From NCBI GenBank assembly GCA_004794785.1, contig SJOL01009422.1:378067-442066 (forward strand): 64,000 bases of DNA. The letters are read 5' to 3'. This document shows, one piece after another, positions 11,368 through 23,258 of this stretch. A program made the translations under genes and the position numbers. Source of the DNA: Opisthorchis felineus. Lineage: Eukaryota > Platyhelminthes > Trematoda > Opisthorchiida > Opisthorchiidae. The notes below the pieces were generated by a model. The model did not search any database and was not told the origin of the DNA. It saw only the letters and a program-made list of their open reading frames with translations. How positions within the stretch are numbered: the first letter of the stretch is position 1; each line of letters begins with the position of its first letter.

Positions 11368-12656
11368 ATAATGACCATCATTATCACCATTATCCGCTGT
11401 AATAGCCGCGTATTTCTCTTACTGTAGTTGTAGCTGACACAACTTCCTCCATCGATGATTTGGGGAGATATGGTAGGTAGCCGCGCACTTGGGGCGAAAG
11501 CTGACACAATTGATTCGTAAATACAGGATTGCCAGTGGGGGATGGGGTGAAGGGAGATATGCATTAGAAGCAACAGCTTAGAAGCACAAGCGCCATTGAC
11601 GGCTTGACTGGACCATTTCTGACAATGTCTACAACCATTGATGCGGCCCGTATTGGGGTCACAAACCAGGGAAACGGCAACGGCCAGCGCAGCTGAGTTT
11701 GCTGGTAGTGGCTTTCACACTTTGCTGCCAAATCGTTGTTTCACCTTTTCGGGCTCTTTTCCACCCTCTACGTGCTTTTGCAAACGAACCCTTCGAGGAA
11801 TTCGGTCCAGTGGTACACGCAGCACGTGGCTAAGCCAGCGTAACCAATGCAGAGTGATCAGTCCATCTCTTGTGAGTGAGTTATTTCTCCCAAAAACCAT
11901 TTGACATACTCCAGCAGTTCTGACCCGGTGTTTCCATCAGACTCGAGAAATGCTCCGGAAACATCGACGGTCAAACACTGAAAGTCTCTTGAGATCCTCG
12001 GCGCGCAGTGGTCAGCTTTCTAACCCGTATAGCGGTATGGACCACACCGCAGCATTGTAAAGTCCACCCTTGACGAGTAAGCTGATATCACGCTCACGCC
12101 ACAGGTGACGCAGGTTCACAAAAGCTGCTCTGGCCTTCCCAACTGGGATGTGAGTATCATCTTTCGCAAGATCACCGGGGCTGATATGGCTGCACAGGTA
12201 GACGAACTTGTCCACTATCTCAAGCGGCTCAACCGCAGACTTGAGGCTAGGATTCGAGCCTACCCAGCTTTGCAGTAGCACTTTACACTTTGTAGATGTG
12301 ATACGCATGGCAAACCGTGAGGCAGAATTATTCATATATTTCAATATTGTCTGCATTCTCATGGCATCTGATCCAAGAAGAGCTATGTTGTCTGCGTACT
12401 CGTTATCTGTGGGCGGAAGCCCCGGGAGAACTTCGAATCTACAGGTAATAGAGACTGATAGTGAGCCTTCCATAATCGTATCAATGAAGAACGTAAGAAG
12501 GAAAGGTGACAGAGGACAGCCTTTTCTGACATCACCTGATGTGGTGAACTCAAGCGAGAACGTAACCTTAACTAGGGCGGTAGGAACCATTTCTACGTGG
12601 GGGCGTTTTGTGGGCCTACATCTTCCTGTGCACCATATATACACACTATAATGCAT
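11368..12656 (-). mobile_element. dead LINE: reverse transcriptase C-terminal half and 3' end
   Basis: A 5'-truncated non-LTR retrotransposon on the minus strand. The ORF from 12656 to 12012 (214 codons) covers the palm and thumb of the reverse transcriptase. Motif B lies at residues 41-53 (GDVRKGCPLSPFL) and the catalytic box at 87-90 reads Y-A-D-N instead of Y-A-D-D. It then continues KCKVLLQSW ... ARAAFVNLRHLWRERDIS ... GLYNAAVWSIPLYGLES. A stop replaces the conserved Trp after LYGxE. The frame resumes as PLRAEDLKRLSVFDRR, and further on comes the C-terminal block LRWLSHVLRVPLDRIPRR (ORF 11900-11715). The 3' end has a GATAATG/GATGGT-like repeat near 11368-11395. It lies inside an intron, antisense to the MEG, and cannot make active enzyme. 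Confidence 0.88.
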
Positions 12657-13079
12657 AAAAACTAGTTATTGTTGATGTAAGACTTACAAATTGCCCCTAC
12701 AGATTTGCTATCATCACAGTGTGTTCAATCCAGTACACTTCACTCCAGATGCGCCTACAAATACCCTACGCGTTGTAGGTGACGGCTGTTAAGGTACCAA
12801 AAAGTTATAACTTCCATACTGCACACTGCAGTTAATAGCCCCAGCTTTCAAAAAAACCCTCAGTCAAATTGCAGTCAAACTGCGATAATATTTTCAGTCA
12901 GTTTCAAAGGTATGAAATTGCCTAGCCACTAACGTTTATCGACTAATACGCTGCAGGACTGTAGTGGGCCTGTTATCACGAAGTCGTCTGCATTGTTTAG
13001 TGCACTCAGTAAAGATTCATTTTTATTGTGGCCTGGTGAGTGCATTAAAACTTTTTTCCACGCAATTGTCTTATTTTAG

Positions 13080-13151
13080 AACCAGTGGAAGGCGAAATAA
13101 TGAGACCAAGCAGTGGTGGAGGAGTAGGCAGGCCAGACAATCGTGGAATAT
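13080..13151 (+). CDS. MEG exon (72 nt, Gly/Pro-rich)
   Basis: A strong acceptor (GTCTTATTTTAG|), 72 nt, and a strong donor (T|GTGAGTAAA). Phase 1 at both ends and open. Encodes PVEGEIMRPSSGGGVGRPD followed by NRGI, flexible and Gly/Pro-rich, unlike the acidic exons upstream. Joined to the 10038 exon the split codon is Glu. It ends in T, so the next exon must not begin AA, AG or GA; the 15481, 16634 and 20326 exons are all compatible. Confidence 0.7.
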
Positions 13152-14613
13152 GTGAGTAAATACATCTATGTGACTGTAAGACAAAGGGAAAGACATTTTC
13201 TAATCTATTTATGCAACAGAATCATACTTTTGAAGATGGTTGAGTTACAAAAAGCTCTTGACGTGTCATGGAGAACCCGTTGAACAATTATTCATATTTA
13301 CTAAGCTGCTTGTATCAAGAAGTAATGCATCCGTAAAAATCAGGACATGAAATGTGTGCCAAAGCACAAGAGAGAGCTTGGTGGCATCAATACTCTTTTC
13401 TTTTTGAAAGAATTTCGTTTTGCTTAAGAACCCCACTTGTCATGATAACACTCTCTGCGTACCACGTCAGTGGGACATCAAACATCTGAGAATTTGTTCT
13501 AAGGTGTTCACCGGAACTATTCACTGGTGACATCGGTATAAAACTGAGGTGTCTTTCGTGAAATGTGCAGTCGCCCCAAACAATCAGAAACACGGTTGGA
13601 AAAGGGCGTTTTTCTTATGGAAAATGGGTTCTGCGATACACGAAAATAACAAGGAGAGGTATTAGTTTTACATGGATCCTGAGGGTCTTATTAGCAGGCC
13701 AGATTAATAAGTTGGTAAGCTTTGCTGCACCATAACCGTAGTGGCCTGATTGGTCATAGAACTGTTAAGTACTAAAAGTCACTGGCTATGGTTCCGTTAA
13801 AATGGTCGCTAAAACCTACATAGACATGATTGTAACAGACAGTTACTTAATTGATTTAGTGCTGTTGGTTATCTTTCGAATACCTGCAGGTTTTGGGTTT
13901 TTCATTCGGCATAAAGGAATTGATGCATTACTTTATTATCTGAGCGCTTTTCCAAGTACCACATATTAGCAGTAACAACAGTTCACGGTTTTTGGAGAAT
14001 TCGTCGCAAACGATCAAGAGTAGTCAAACTGGGGATGATGAGAGCTTCATTTTCTAACGGATTTACAGCGCTTCCACGGGGTTTCAATGTTGTGAACTTA
14101 CACAGATCCAGAGTGTTTATCACCTTATCCAAACGACTTTTTGGCGGTAGACCGAGCCAGCCTTAGTCCTGTTGATTTACTAAGCTGGTATATGTTCAAA
14201 ATTTCTCGAAATTATGGCGAATTTTCGTTCATTTGCGTCAACATACGAAGTGGATTTGAAACTCCAAAACATACACACGTTGGATATCGAGCCATATTTT
14301 GAATACTTGAGCTCCACTTTGTGTTTCAGTTTCTAACTTCCAGATAATTCTTTAAGCTACAACAACTGCGGTGAGGGTCAGCTCGAGCATCCCTTTGACA
14401 GTGTGGGAACAAAGAAAGGCATAATAAGAATAATACTTCATAACGACTGTTTTTTTAGAGAATCTAGCATGCTTTTTATTAGAAGGGCGATAGCCTTCTG
14501 GGTGACAGCATCGTAATTTAGTCTTTCTCTAAGCTTTTTTGGGGATTATTGTGTCCTACCAAATAAGTCAGTGAAGTAGGACGCATTCCACAGTGGTTTT
14601 TTAAGTAGAAAAA

Positions 14614-15240
14614 ATGTGCTGCATAAAGGGATCTCAATGCGGTGTCCATGTTCTCGATTTAACGTCCAAAATTTGCCTACGTGTACCTATAACTGTGTCT
14701 TGCCACCATTATGAAGAGTGTAAGATACGAAGTGCAGGCCACTGGAAAAAGCTCAACTGTGTTTTGGAAAAGCCAGGGCACCTATGGAGCCAACGTGATG
14801 TCAGTTTGCCTGTCAAGGACAAAATCTACACTGCGACAGTGCGATCCGTACTGCTTTATAGATCAGAAACGTGGTCTCTACACGCGCAGGACCTAAGGAA
14901 AATGTCAGTTTTTGACCATTAGTGTCTCCCAAGCATTGATGTTCTGGTGGGAACGTCGGATTAGTAAAGCTGAGGTACGTCAAAAGGTCTTAGGAAGAAG
15001 AAACGTCCCCCCAGTAGATTCATTACTCAAGTTTCATAGACTACGGTGGTTAGGACATGTACTGCGCATGTCAGAAGATCCTCTGCCTCACAAACTCTTT
15101 TTGCCAAGCCCTGTTCTGAGTGGAAGAGACGAAGAGGTGAACGGTGCATGACCTGGCTACCGAGTACAGAGCTATCGCGTCCAGCGCGTAGCTACTTGAT
15201 TCCCAAACTAACTAAACATGCCATTTCCTCCAAGGCTTGA
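14614..15240 (+). mobile_element. dead LINE fragment: C-terminal part
   Basis: A plus-strand relic of the same non-LTR family as 11368-12656. The first frame (to 14922) contains LEKPGHLWSQRDVSLPVKDK, then IYTATVRSVLLYRSETWSL and LRKMSVFDH. After a frameshift, a second frame (14912-15151) carries ISKAEVRQKVLG and the terminal block HRLRWLGHVLRMSEDPLPHK. A third (15046-15240) carries WKRRRGERCMTWLPS. Domain order matches the family's C-terminus; the polymerase core is missing. Two frameshifts make it non-functional. It sits in the MEG intron in sense orientation. Confidence 0.85.
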
Positions 15241-15480
15241 CTGTATGTCCCACACTGTCTCGTTTTCCGGTGATCGAAATGGCAGCAGCTGGAATCGATA
15301 TGCTTATGGTACACGGTTTATAGCTGATAAAATGACTGATTGATTTGAATTGTGTTTCGACGAATATGACTGTTGAGGTCAGAACTTTAAAACCCATTTC
15401 AGCAACCAGTAGATTGTAATGTAACTACGAAATTTGTGGTAAGCTGCTTTAACACGGTTGTGCCCGCAATATTCTCTTAG

Positions 15481-15501
15481 ATTCTGTTACAAGAATAGTT
15501 G
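15481..15501 (+). CDS. candidate MEG micro-exon (21 nt)
   Basis: Acceptor ATATTCTCTTAG|, 21 nt, donor G|GTAATT. Phase 1 on both sides, reading SVTRIV plus split codons. The acceptor is good but the donor is below average. Compatible with the 13080 exon (T+AT = Tyr) and with the 16634 exon (G+GG = Gly). Confidence 0.38.
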
Positions 15502-16633
15502 GTAATTATTGCCAAAATTTATATTAAACCTTCGCAGTAAGATGGCGGTCTGGATATTGCGTAATATCGAGTGATACTGAGTAACGTAGAAGGCTCGAAT
15601 GAAAACGTTACTTGGTTAGCTCATTTCAAAAAGAAAGTGACTTTAATCTGAGTGTAAAAAAATATTCATGCGCAGTATTCTAGAATGATTTGTGGTGAGA
15701 GCTATAATCTTGTCAAACTGCTAAATTATTTGTAGCAGTCAACCAAAATTCATGCCTGGGTCAAACACAGCGCCAAAACTAAAAGCTCAACCCCTCGAGA
15801 ACCTTGTTTTCTGGGACAATTAGCTGTTCATCAGTTAAGAGCATCGGTTGCTATTTTACACATATCAGTAAAAATAAAAACAGAATTGCAATCGCCATGG
15901 TTTTAGATTTACAAATTGAGTAACACCATTTGAAAAAGTTGCCCAACGTGCACCGTAAACCTGGAGCTTTTAGATGCCAAAATCAATTATTATATAAAAA
16001 GTGGGCCCTGGATTGAATAGCTGATTTAGGGACTTTAATTAGTCACATTTAAACAGTGATAAGTAAAGCAGTTGTAGCTCAACTACCTATCGTGATTTAA
16101 TCCATCGTGACTGGGTGTTTTCGTTTGCCCAAAAACAACAGAGCTCGGAAATGATGTGATATTTGATCAGCAGAACAAATTATCTAATATAACAATGAAA
16201 CTGATGAAGAACCTGATTGCGTACGTTTCTCGGATAATGCAGAGACAGAACATTTTTCTTTTAAGTTTATGTGAATTTCGCTCTATGTAGCCAGATATAA
16301 AGAGAAGTATAAAGCTGTATAAAGATGTACGAGGAGGTTTATTTTCCAGTGGAAACTTAGCTTGCAAGGTCACCCAAACTTTTCGGTTGTTACCAATGGC
16401 GAACTCACAGCGTTTTCTATACTATGTGTACCATGGGCGCAGTCATCAGCCTCAAATTTCCGTAGGCACATAAAATCAAATGAGAGACGGCACATTTAGA
16501 GCTCGCTTTCGGGGACATAGGACCGGACTACGGTCTCCGCTAGTTGCGACAATGTGCCCTGCAAGCCACTTCATTCAATGTGCTCCTATGTTCACAGACC
16601 AGCTAGCTCTTCAACCACTCCCTTTTTTCCTAG

Positions 16634-16648
16634 GGACAGAAGCCGAAA
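16634..16648 (+). CDS. MEG micro-exon (15 nt)
   Basis: A near-consensus acceptor (CACTCCCTTTTTTCCTAG|) and a near-consensus donor (A|GTGAGTT) enclose 15 nt. In phase 1 this is a split codon, Thr-Glu-Ala-Glu, and a split codon. Both splice sites are strong, the distance is tiny, and the phase agrees with the other exons; this combination is what defines a micro-exon. Joined to the 13080 exon the split codon is Trp (T+GG). Confidence 0.68.
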
Positions 16649-17145
16649 GTGAGTTAGCATTAAGCCGTTCGGTTTATTCCAATATTATTGAACCTGAGGT
16701 TTAAACGAATCTGTTTTACATATGTATAGATGGGTTGTGGTTGCCAGCTCTAACAGTACAAATACTTTTATTCCGCGAATTTTGTTTAATTTCAAAAGTT
16801 CTCGTATTATTTAAACGCATTTCTAGTAAACCAAATGTTTGAGACACTTGGTAAGTTCAGTTGTCTTCCGGGAAGCCAAGAACTCTTTCATGTGATTTAT
16901 CGATAATATACAACCCTGCCGATTGTTTAGTATACAAACACATACAAAGTTGGCACGTAAAATGATGTTACAAATGCTAAGAACAGGCGGCGACAGAGCC
17001 CTTTTCATTTCTCACACGGACGCCAGGAAGGTAGTAAACCCAAAAACTATGGGACCGAATGTATAATACAAAAATTATTATAACATATAAATTCACCAAA
17101 CTTTGAACAAATGTACATCAAATTACGAAAAAATGCCGTTCAGTA

Positions 17146-17245
17146 CGCACCGCTACGCTCCTCAACCTCGCACTGATGAATTCACCCCTTTTGGCGATAA
17201 ACCTTTCGCGATCAAATTGCCCAGCTCGACGAGCAAGCCAACGAT
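17146..17245 (+). repeat. interspersed repeat, copy 1
   Basis: Shares with 54238-54345 a run of blocks in the same order: CTCAAC, GCACTGA.GA, a variable spacer, GATAAACCTTTCGC.ATCAA resembling GTGAAACGTTTGCAAGCAA, then AAATTGCC.AGCTC and CGAGCAA. Similarity is about two thirds by eye. I recall related words being common in trematode DNA but cannot name the family. Confidence 0.5.
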
Positions 17246-17757
17246 CTTGTTGAGGTTTGTGGAAAATACAATGAATAACTAACCTCTGAAAGCCTGGATA
17301 ACCAGAATAAAATCATAGTAAGTATTAAATATTAGAAGGTTAACTTATCGTTTCTTACTTTCGTTTAGAAAATACGTCAACTACCTGGATTTTAAAAGAA
17401 TTCCAGAACTGTTTATCCTGGCATATTTCTCTTTTGTTTGTAGAGGAAAAGCCCAAATTTCACAGCTTTTCCAGGGTTTCCTTGAAATAGATGAATGGCC
17501 AGTTTATTGAAGTCCTTATATGGCAGTCTCCCCTTAAAGTCAAATGGTGCGAACTTTCAAAACTTACGAGAAAAACCCTTGTTGCTCCTAGATGACAAAA
17601 GCTAAATTGTTACATTTTGATCTATTTTTAAGTGAGCATTCACAATATAGATCAAATATGTTTGTTATATCACATAAACCGCACATGCTTGGAGATTCAC
17701 AGTGAAGGAAAACCGGCCGTCGTTTTCGTTTCTTGAGCCCAACTCAGCGCTAAATTA

Positions 17758-18686
17758 TGACAGAGCAAGTTGGTTAGACAGGATAAGAAGAAAATGCCAA
17801 CAAACGTCAACGTCAAGAGGTACCTGCAGTTTTATGCCAAAATAGTATTAACTTCCTATTCTGAAGGTAAATGTTTGAAAATGTTTTGCTTAAAGGCTCG
17901 AGGGCCATCAATTTTCTCCATTCTTCATTGCAATTGTCATGCCGTTTGGGCTGCGGAATTTGCAACTTTTAACCTTGAAGACGAACTAGGCCAAAAGAAG
18001 CTACAAAAATCAACCTGCATTAACATGGTTCACCATTATTCTGATATTGTTGGACATAAAACGGCAAGGCAGACGTACTTCATAGCTGCTGATTTTGCAA
18101 CTTATAAAATGCGGCCAGTTGGCAACCCATCTACTTCGGCTTTATACTACCGTGGCTTTATCCGTCCCTTTTTGGCCTCTACCAGAATAAAGTATAATAG
18201 AATGAAATTGATCCCCTTGTTCACTAGCAAAATAGTTGGGAAATCATCAAAGAAAAATAAGAGCAATTTTGAGACCAGTTCCTGTTTTTTTTCCAAAGTG
18301 ATAACTAACAGCATTTCAAAAGACTGCTCCAGTTGAATTTTTCAATGGTAGAGCGGACCTACCCAAAGTCCAATCGTTTCAGAATATGTAAAAATCCCAG
18401 TGTGGCGCATGTAAAATCCACGACCTTCCGTCAGAAAAAGCTGATCGCACAGGCTTCGATTGAACTGCTCTACAATATTACTCACACAATAACTGTTACC
18501 AAGTTGTCCATCAAGTCATCATATTTGTCGAATTGGCAATATAATCTCAATTATTTTGTTTGCGTTGCCAGCAACAAGTTGACTATACACACAATGCAGG
18601 GTAATCGGCGGATACAATCGCCCAAGACAATTTTTATTTTGCTAATGATACTGGCTAAAATCCACCAAGTCGGTGCTTTTGTCTAA
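17758..18686 (+). CDS. two abutting long open frames, unknown (possible frameshifted coding relic)
   Basis: An open frame of about 190 codons (to 18336) is followed without a gap by a second of 117 codons (18333-18686) in another frame. Both are long for DNA this AT-rich, where stops should fall about every 20 codons. The products are basic and rich in Ser, Thr, Asn and Lys. Segments such as YYRGFIRPFLAS and SNRFRICKNPSVAHVKSTTF match no family I know. No start with good context, splice site or reverse-transcriptase motif was found. It may be an old transposon or gene relic with one frameshift near 18310-18336, or chance. Confidence 0.3.
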
Positions 18687-19298
18687 TTACCTCTGAGGTT
18701 TATTAGATTAGAGTGGGTCAATATATCCTTGAATTAAGTTTGTATCCCCATGGAAGCCTTCAAAATCGTATTGGATATTCGACCACAACTGCTTTTGCCG
18801 CAAACATAACCTACCTGATATAATAAACTAATTATTAGTGTGGTTGGAAACGGCTATCTAATACACAATGGGTCACCACTCAGTCTTTTTCAACTGGTAG
18901 CACCGGTCAGCAGCAGAAAGCAATACATGTACCAGAAGCGATGGCCCAACACTCCCCACCTAAACACTGCAATTGACTTAGGTGTAACATGACATCGAAG
19001 AAAACAGTGGTAACCAAACTATCGTAATCTATCTTTTAGGAAGGCTATACCATGCTAAATCTCGCGGACTAAGTAGAAAATAACAGATTTAATAGTCGGA
19101 TAAAACGAACTGACCGCTGCAGTAAATCAAATGCGGATACAATTAACTGTCGGATTTTATGTCCAATCTAAGTATGGCATCTGGTAAGGTATCATAATCC
19201 ACTAGGTGATAAAAATAAATTTGCAAATATGTTGGTTTTTGGCTACTCATCAAGTTACACAAAGTAATATGCTAATACCATTGAAAACCTGCTTATAG

Positions 19299-19313
19299 AA
19301 AGACGTGTACCAG
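19299..19313 (+). CDS. MEG micro-exon (15 nt)
   Basis: Acceptor ACCTGCTTATAG|, 15 nt, donor G|GTAAGGC. Phase 1 at both ends: split codon, Arg-Arg-Val-Pro, split Gly/Val codon. A dibasic pair in a secreted protein could be a processing site (inference). The donor is good and the acceptor moderate. Joined to the 16634 exon the split codon is Lys (A+AA). Confidence 0.52.
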
Positions 19314-20325
19314 GTAAGGCATAACTTGTAAACTGTAGCAAATTTCGTTACAGAGAAAATTGATATCTCGAATTTGACCTGTCTGATGATAACTTTGTGT
19401 TTCTTGTAGTTGCATGCTTTTATCATATTTAATTCACCAGCTTAAAGATTCGTAACTGGTTAGTTTGTTACCCAGATCAGTCACCAGTATACTAAAAGAG
19501 TTGAAGTGTTGGTTAGACCCACAAGGATTTTAAACCGTTTTGGTTACGTGTAATTTGATTCATATAAGTTGAATTTACTAGAGATACAGCATTGTACGTA
19601 TACTAATGGGTTATGTAGGATAACCAAACAGGCTAGTCGTTCTAAAAGGTTGTCAACTCTCTGTGATCGCTTAATAATTGGAGAAACTACTTTGGTACTT
19701 GGTAAAATAGAGTAGTGCATAATTAATGTAATTTTGTGGGTTCTTATTATGTACGAACGTGCACATCCTTCAGCATATTAAACTTGTGAACATGCAGGCA
19801 TCACATTTAATGAAGGTGATACCAAGATCTTTGTTTATCCTGTAGTTGCCACGTTTACGAATTTGCTTTATCTTAAGGAAAAATATTTCACCCATAACAA
19901 AGCCAACGCTTTTCAGAACTAGGATAGGAAAACGCAAAGCACGTAGACACATTTTGATCAAAAAGTTTGAAAAGTTGCGATAACTTTTACTCTTTTTACA
20001 GAAATTTCCTTCGTGAATAAAGTTATATTTCTGTAAAAACAGTACGTGTTCTTCAAGACTGTTTTTCTGGACTTAGTTTATTTTGTCTTACCCGATGCAT
20101 GATGAGCACATAGGAGCAAAAACAAATACTTAGACCTAGAAAACTCTGCCCTAAAAATTTGAAGCTTAACGACCGGGGTTGGCCATAAAGTAAATGCAAG
20201 GGCTTTAGCTTAAATCGATCACACTTTGTTACACAGTTTTTAAGAAATATGACCCTGTTCTGTGTGCCGAAAATATTTTTATTCGTTGCGTCACTTTTGC
20301 GATTACCTTATTTTTTCACTGGCAG

Positions 20326-20349
20326 TTTCGGCAGAAAAAAAACCGATCT
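20326..20349 (+). CDS. MEG micro-exon (24 nt) with in-frame alternative acceptor
   Basis: A strong pyrimidine tract (ACCTTATTTTTTCACTGGCAG|) and strong donor (T|GTAAGTTG) enclose 24 nt. In phase 1 it reads split codon, SAEKKPI, split codon. A second AG nine bases further (TTTCGGCAG, ending 20334) gives a 15-nt version with the same phase, removing three residues. It ends in T, so it cannot be joined directly to the 29915 exon, which starts AA: that would make TAA. Confidence 0.62.
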
Positions 20350-20389
20350 GTAAGTTGAAGACACACACTAAAAACGCCGCTTTTCTTAG

Positions 20390-20401
20390 TTAGTATGACT
20401 G
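20390..20401 (+). CDS. candidate MEG micro-exon (12 nt)
   Basis: A strong acceptor (GCCGCTTTTCTTAG|) and a fair donor (G|GTAAAA) enclose 12 nt, reading split codon, Ser-Met-Thr, split codon in phase 1. The intron separating it from the 20326 exon would be only 40 nt, close to the lower limit for flatworms. Inclusion would solve the TAA junction problem of the 20326 exon. Confidence 0.38.
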
Positions 20402-21129
20402 GTAAAAACAATTTTACTAGCGGAGTAGAAGTACTGTAAATTTTAACCATTATAGGGATAAAGTTTTGCGTCTGTTCTTACGTTTTGAGCCCCTAAAACA
20501 TTGTGCACATTTGTAAAATGTGTCGGCTTTCTGGTTAACCTCCCTGGACTGAGGCGATTTTCTGAAGTTTTCTTATCGATACCCTCAAGTGAATGCGTGA
20601 CTCCGTCCTTCTCCCCTCTATACACGAATATGTAAATTCGGCTGAAATAACGGAGCATTTGAGCAGCAATGTTTTGTCTACATTATATTTAATTGCATGA
20701 GCACTGGCGTCACATTTATCTTACTGAAATGTCACGCAATTGAACAACAAATACAGAAATAAAGATGAGTCAACATGCAGATCAACAGCAATATAGTTCA
20801 GAACGCTCAACGAAAGTTTTAACAATTGAAAACGGTTTATTCAGACACAAAAATTACGTTAGCTGCGCAGTACAAGGGCAAGTTATTAGGCTTATTAATT
20901 ACTAACTTTCAGAGCAGCATGATCAGCTCAAAATTGCCTGTACTGACAACAAGCATCTTGCCATAACAAATTCCAAATCGGATCACCTATGTGCACCTGC
21001 CCGTGCGGGCCTAAAACATTAAATCAAGCAATGTGTTCACGTGACCCTTTATACGCATTCCTTGGAAAAAGCTGCCGAATTACTTTTGTAGCGTTTTACT
21101 CTTTGAAAATGTGCGCGGTGTACATTCAG

Positions 21130-21141
21130 TGGACTGTGCAG
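21130..21141 (+). CDS. candidate MEG micro-exon (12 nt)
   Basis: Acceptor TACATTCAG|, 12 nt, donor G|GTAACTA, the same type of donor as the 10038 exon. Phase 1, reading split codon, Asp-Cys-Ala, split codon. The upstream tract is only moderately pyrimidine-rich. Confidence 0.33.
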
Positions 21142-23240
21142 GTAACTACTAGCAGCCAACAAATCTAGGAAGTTTGCGCAGATGGTCATCATGTTGTATC
21201 AACCTAAACACTATGTTATTTTAACAGTGCGCAAAATATGGTACTTTAAACATTTGTTTAATGCTTAGACAACAAAAAAGGCAGTCTGAGTTTTATACAG
21301 ATCTCACTAATCAACGTTAGTTGTTGGTCATGTTTAATCCTTCTCCTGAGTGCTTAGATTACGATGAAATCAAAAACTAGTTAAAATGCTTCAAGAAAAC
21401 GGATTTGTTCTCAGTCGATGTTGACGTGAAACCTCCTGTATGAAAAGTAACATCGGAAACGAATATTTTCTTGAACGTTGAGCGCAATATGGTCTTTAGA
21501 GTGATTATTAGAGCTGTTTTAGCTGTAAGCCTGAACAACTTTCAAAAGGCTGCAATATTATCTGTAATTTTGCAAAAATATTGATTACTAAAGTGACAAA
21601 AACATAAAATCTAAGAGCTTTTTTATTGCTGAGAGGAAAAATCATGAAATTCTGAAGTGGAAAACGTCGAAAAAAGATATGTATCATCCAACTTCTGTTA
21701 TTATTTCGTGTTGTAGTATCAAATGCTTATTATTAAATACACGACGCAAACATACCTACAGGCTGCCTTATTCATAGGGTAGATACTACTGTGGAAGACA
21801 ATACACCGTGTTGCCGATAATGTCATAAAGATTTTATTTCATCATAATGACTGAAGTCAGGATCCCGCTCGGTTACGGGGCTTAGCACTTGAACTTGAAT
21901 TCTATATGACTCTGGTTTTGAAATTCACCTTGCTCTGTATTCGTTTGCTGTGGACAAATGTGTAAAAAACGCATATTGCTAAAACGGAACCCCCTTATCG
22001 AATTATTTTTCCTCAATGACTGAGCACTTTGGTTTTCACTGCTGAAGATTTGGATGCCACAATCCATTATCTCGTGTGTCCTCCTTGGGGTAGTTGTTCT
22101 TGCTAAAGTTCTTTTTGGAAACTGCACAGTGCGTTGACGCTCCCATAAGGTACCCGAAAATTTTTGGTCTTCTGGTCATTAATCTAAAGTTCTGCATTTC
22201 AAAGGCAGATCTTGTGAAATATGGTAATGATCACGTTGAACTAATCAAACGGACAACAAGTCTATGATCATCCCGAACACTCAGTAAATGGTCGAGACCG
22301 TCACAGTTCTTGACTTGTTTTTTTTGTTTTTCAAAGAGGATATCAATTCTTTGCAAGCAAACGTGTGCTCAGGTAGTTTTGCTGAATTTTTAGCAGGCTA
22401 TCCTGGTCTTGTTTAGGTGAGGATTATCCAGCTAGCTTGGCTTTACGCGTGCTTATGCGCTTCCAAAGCACTTTACCTAAAAGGAGCTGCAAACAAGGAT
22501 GTTGTTCTGGTAAAAATCACATTTTTTATCTAAAGCGGAGTACAAAATTCTGAAAAAAGGGAGAGGCGCCGCTTGGAAGTCAAACGGTACGCTGATGAAT
22601 AGCTATCGGGGGTGACAAAAATGAGTGGCGTTTCCGCGCCTCTCCTATTGTTGATGATTGGTTGCCAGTGGTATGCATGTTGAGGTATGGAGACTTCTGG
22701 ATTTAGTACTGGATCTCCGCGACCAGTGGAATGAATATTACCGGGGTTCTGTTTAGCTGGTCATATATCAACGTAGGCAAATATCTTTCATGAACGTTGT
22801 AATTTATAACACCGATCAGCTGTATAAATTGTTGACATTCTTGACTGCAAAACGTAAAGTGTACCTCTAATCCGTCCCTGGAAATCACTTTCTAAATCAA
22901 TCTCCATCTAGCACAAGGAATAAGGTTCCTCAGACTACACGTCTTTTGTGGTGTAACGCACAGATAATTCTAATGTCACCCACAGCGTGCCATTTCGTTT
23001 GCGTTTGGCCAGCTAGTACTTTTTTGTTTGTACGAAACTCATTTTCGCATATAGACCAACAATAGGCTGTCTGAGTTTCAGAGAATAATCTGCCAAGAAA
23101 TTGTCTTACTTTTGTTCTGGTCCCCCAATTTGCCATTTTCTTCCAAAAATCTCCCTTGTTGGACGAGCAATTATTTTTTCGCTCAACAAAAGGATAGTTC
23201 TTAACAGCCGCGTCGAGTTCCGCCCGCCGCTTGGAAGCAG

Positions 23241-23258
23241 TTAACACAGTATTTCTTC
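23241..23258 (+). CDS. candidate MEG micro-exon (18 nt)
   Basis: A very strong donor (C|GTAAGTATTG) preceded by 18 nt and AG after a C/T-rich stretch (TTCCGCCCGCCGCTTGGAAGCAG|). Phase 1, reading Asn-Thr-Val-Phe-Leu between split codons. A second AG nine bases in would also keep phase. Position within a GC-rich patch makes it uncertain. Confidence 0.33.

Noticed and set aside
17846..17866. 21-nt symmetric pattern ending in G|GTAAAT
   Set aside because: Lies inside the long open frame at 17758 and its acceptor has no pyrimidine tract.
22396..22418. TTTTTAG...GTGAGG pair enclosing 23 nt
   Set aside because: Not a multiple of 3 and the phase-1 frame contains TAG.
22930..23247. 105-codon minus-strand open frame
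   Set aside because: No motif, and of a length expected by chance.
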